A stretch of DNA of 6,308 bases from Deltaproteobacteria bacterium (GTDB lineage: Bacteria > Desulfobacterota_B > Binatia > UBA9968), in NCBI GenBank assembly GCA_027297485.1, contig JAPUHZ010000490.1, forward strand, positions 1-6,308, in the 5' to 3' direction. A program made the position numbers and the translations under genes. The notes beneath the pieces are model-generated. The model had not been told where the DNA came from and searched no databases. It saw only the letters and a program-made list of their open reading frames with translations. Each line of letters opens with the position of its first letter. The first letter of the stretch is position 1. Below, piece after piece: positions 5,143 to 6,308 of this stretch.

Positions 5143-5850
5143 TTATCCCCTCAGTCGAAAATCTACCTCGAGCCCGCGATCTTTCGAATACGCAATCAGA
5201 ATGTTCTCCAGGAAGGTACCGAAGGCCCCGACAAGGTCCAATAGAGCATTGAGTTCGTCGCGTGCCCCGCCCCCACCAGTGAGCCCCACGGCGATCTCCA
5301 CGCGTATTTCGTCGGGTAACTCAAAGTGAAACTCCTCTTGTCCGGACGATTCCTCGATAAACAGCACGTGTGATTGGCTCGTTTGTCCGTATCTGGCCAG
5401 TAGCCTCTGCAATGCATCTGCGAACTCGTTGCGATCATAGTGGTAGGCGGTCTTATGACGAGTAATCGCGAGAAACTTCTTGCTAAATTGATCTTGGCCG
5501 CTTCGAACCTTCCGTAGACGTTCAAGGCTACGCCGACCATCTTGGTCCATCTTTGCCTCAAGGTGAGGAAAGCCAGGAAGGCTTTCCATCTGCTCCAGGA
5601 CATTCAAGGTCTCGTGCATGATTCCAGCTAAGAGGCGAAATTGGAAGGACCAGCGGCTCGCCGCAACTATTCTCGCGTGCCGGTCGCCCGGGATTCGCTT
5701 ATGAGCATCTACCCACTCGAATGCAAATGCTAAATCATTGTATGCAGCTTGGAGGCGAAACAGGTCGACCGCGATAGGATCAGACGGGGGAAAGCTCGTC
5801 GAAATTACGAAAGCGTGGGAGCGGCGTTTCTTGCGCTGCTTTTTAGCCAT
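5143..5850 (-). CDS. Uncharacterised 235-residue protein with HEPN-like R-x5-H motif
   Basis: The protein opens with a basic patch (KKQRKKRR, 3-10). A mostly helical region follows, from about 25 to 155: FRLQAAYNDLAFAFEWVDAH (31-50), then QFRLLAGIMHETLNVLEQM (70-88). At 131-143 is RHKTAYHYDRNEF. This resembles the 'R-N-K-x-A-[FY]-H-Y-D' signature of uncharacterised HEPN-like helical proteins, whose R-x4-6-H motif forms the active site in RNA-cutting members. A glycine run (192-195) separates a C-terminal helical part. There is no membrane helix or signal peptide. ATG at 5850 lacks a clear Shine-Dalgarno, but no in-frame start was found upstream and the next Met is deep in the helical region, so the start is acceptable. 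It is co-directional with the triad but separated from it by a promoter, the small gene and the protease relic; a functional link is unproven. Confidence 0.72.
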   Translation of the reverse strand: MAKKQRKKRRSHAFVISTSFPPSDPIAVDLFRLQAAYNDLAFAFEWVDAHKRIPGDRHARIVAASRWSFQFRLLAGIMHETLNVLEQMESLPGFPHLEAKMDQDGRRSLERLRKVRSGQDQFSKKFLAITRHKTAYHYDRNEFADALQRLLARYGQTSQSHVLFIEESSGQEEFHFELPDEIRVEIAVGLTGGGGARDELNALLDLVGAFGTFLENILIAYSKDRGLEVDFRLRG

Positions 5851-6142
5851 CGGATAGTAGAGATTGTGATGGGCTTTGACCGGGCACGGCGGGGGATGGC
5901 TGGCCGTTCCTTAGGCATGAGCCGGGTGGCGTCGCGGATGTTCCCCTCAAGGACTTGCACCGTTGCCCCCTGACTGAAGACGCCAGGAACCTCTCGCAAA
6001 CGGCCTACGTTTCACGCGTGCTATTCTACAGGATGGTTCTCTGAAAAGGAAGGTGGGAAGTAAGTGACGCGGATCCCCGGTCAGAGGGGTGTACAGCTTT
6101 CTAGCAGGGTGACGAGTTCGATGTGGTAGGTCTAGGAGGACG
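5851..6142. other. Intergenic region between the M48-type gene and the 235-residue gene
   Basis: About 290 bases with no gene I can support. Short frames on both strands show no recognisable protein pattern. A TAGAAT hexamer on the minus strand near 6025 could be a -10 box for the 235-residue gene, but no good -35 box sits at the right distance. A small CCCC/GGGG stem lies at 6073-6090 and may help end the M48-type transcript, without a T run. Confidence 0.4.
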
Positions 6143-6308
6143 TCATGGGCGGGGGCTTGTGCCGGTGACCTGGCAAATCTGATGCACGTCCTCCCAATCA
6201 TAGTCCGGGAGGAGCTTGACGGGATTTCCTTCTACCTGTGCCGCCAGTGACTGCAGCCGCGTGATTCGGTCCGCGGTGCTCGGATGCGTCGACACATACT
6301 TGAGGAAT
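6143..6308 (-). CDS. M48-family zinc metallopeptidase, C-terminal fragment
   Basis: The minus-strand frame is open from the window edge to TGA at 6145-6143, giving 54 residues: FLKYVSTHPSTADRITRLQ, then SLAAQVEGNPVKLLPDYDW and EDVHQIC, with a short tail. The 'S-T-H-P-[SA]-x-x-x-R-I-x-x-L' pattern is the conserved C-terminal segment of Ste24/Oma1-like M48 peptidases, which in bacteria are usually envelope quality-control enzymes (periplasmic or membrane-bound). The catalytic HExxH lies outside the window, so activity cannot be judged. The gene is co-directional with the operon but about 290 nt away and is probably unrelated chromosomal background. Confidence 0.8.
   Translation of the reverse strand, partial: FLKYVSTHPSTADRITRLQSLAAQVEGNPVKLLPDYDWEDVHQICQVTGTSPRP

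Noticed and set aside
5196..5603. 135-codon minus-strand frame inside the 235-residue gene
   Set aside because: Same strand, other frame, no motif and Trp/Arg-rich composition typical of an off-frame reading; the longer frame has coherent helical patterns.
5945..5975. GGTGCAAGTCC on the minus strand, resembling a tRNA T-loop
   Set aside because: No matching acceptor, D or anticodon stems nearby; a chance resemblance.
5805..5999. 64-codon minus-strand frame just upstream of and overlapping the 235-residue gene
   Set aside because: No recognisable family, overlap with the start of a better-supported gene, and no ribosome site.

Overview
The window reads as a stretch of bacterial chromosome in which a minus-strand signalling operon sits between two cut-off, housekeeping-type genes. 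The left edge (plus strand) holds the C-terminus of a YbaK/EbsC-type aminoacyl-tRNA editing protein. The right edge (minus strand) holds the C-terminus of an M48-type metallopeptidase. The genes use ATG starts, mostly with clear Shine-Dalgarno sites, and an ordinary bacterial code. The flanks look visibly more GC-rich than the kinase gene in the middle. The gene style, the DUF4236 relic and the GGTGTCAGACACC palindrome remind me of Nitrospira-like or other environmental Gram-negative bacteria, but that is a weak inference.

The core is a tightly packed three-gene operon on the minus strand: a TerY-like von Willebrand A (vWA) protein (4488 to 3649), a PP2C-type Ser/Thr phosphatase (3633 to 2851) and a large multidomain Ser/Thr kinase-like protein (2836 to 677). 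Gaps are 14-15 nt. This is the 'TerY-P triad' known from comparative genomics of tellurite-resistance-linked and anti-phage loci. The kinase carries a zinc ribbon, two membrane helices, coiled coils and two helix-hairpin-helix motifs. A DUF4236-family gene starts 20 nt after the kinase stop and looks like a fourth operon member, but codon 14 is TGA. A perfect palindrome (GGTGTC-A-GACACC) flanked by A and T runs lies just beyond it, between convergent transcripts, and probably ends transcription from both sides.

Upstream of the triad on the same strand are: a well-formed sigma70-type promoter (TTGAAA-N18-TATGAT); a 42-codon Lys/Gly-rich basic small protein with a strong Shine-Dalgarno; a start-less relic of the C-terminal half of a retropepsin-like aspartic protease; and a 235-residue uncharacterised protein with a HEPN-like R-x5-H motif. 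The promoter may serve both the small protein and the triad, because no better promoter was found directly before the vWA gene.

The likely logic is reversible Ser/Thr phosphorylation (kinase against PP2C) with a vWA metal-binding scaffold, tethered at the membrane and possibly connected to nucleic acid through the helix-hairpin-helix part. No effector such as a nuclease or helicase is visible here, so a defence role is only inferred from family context.
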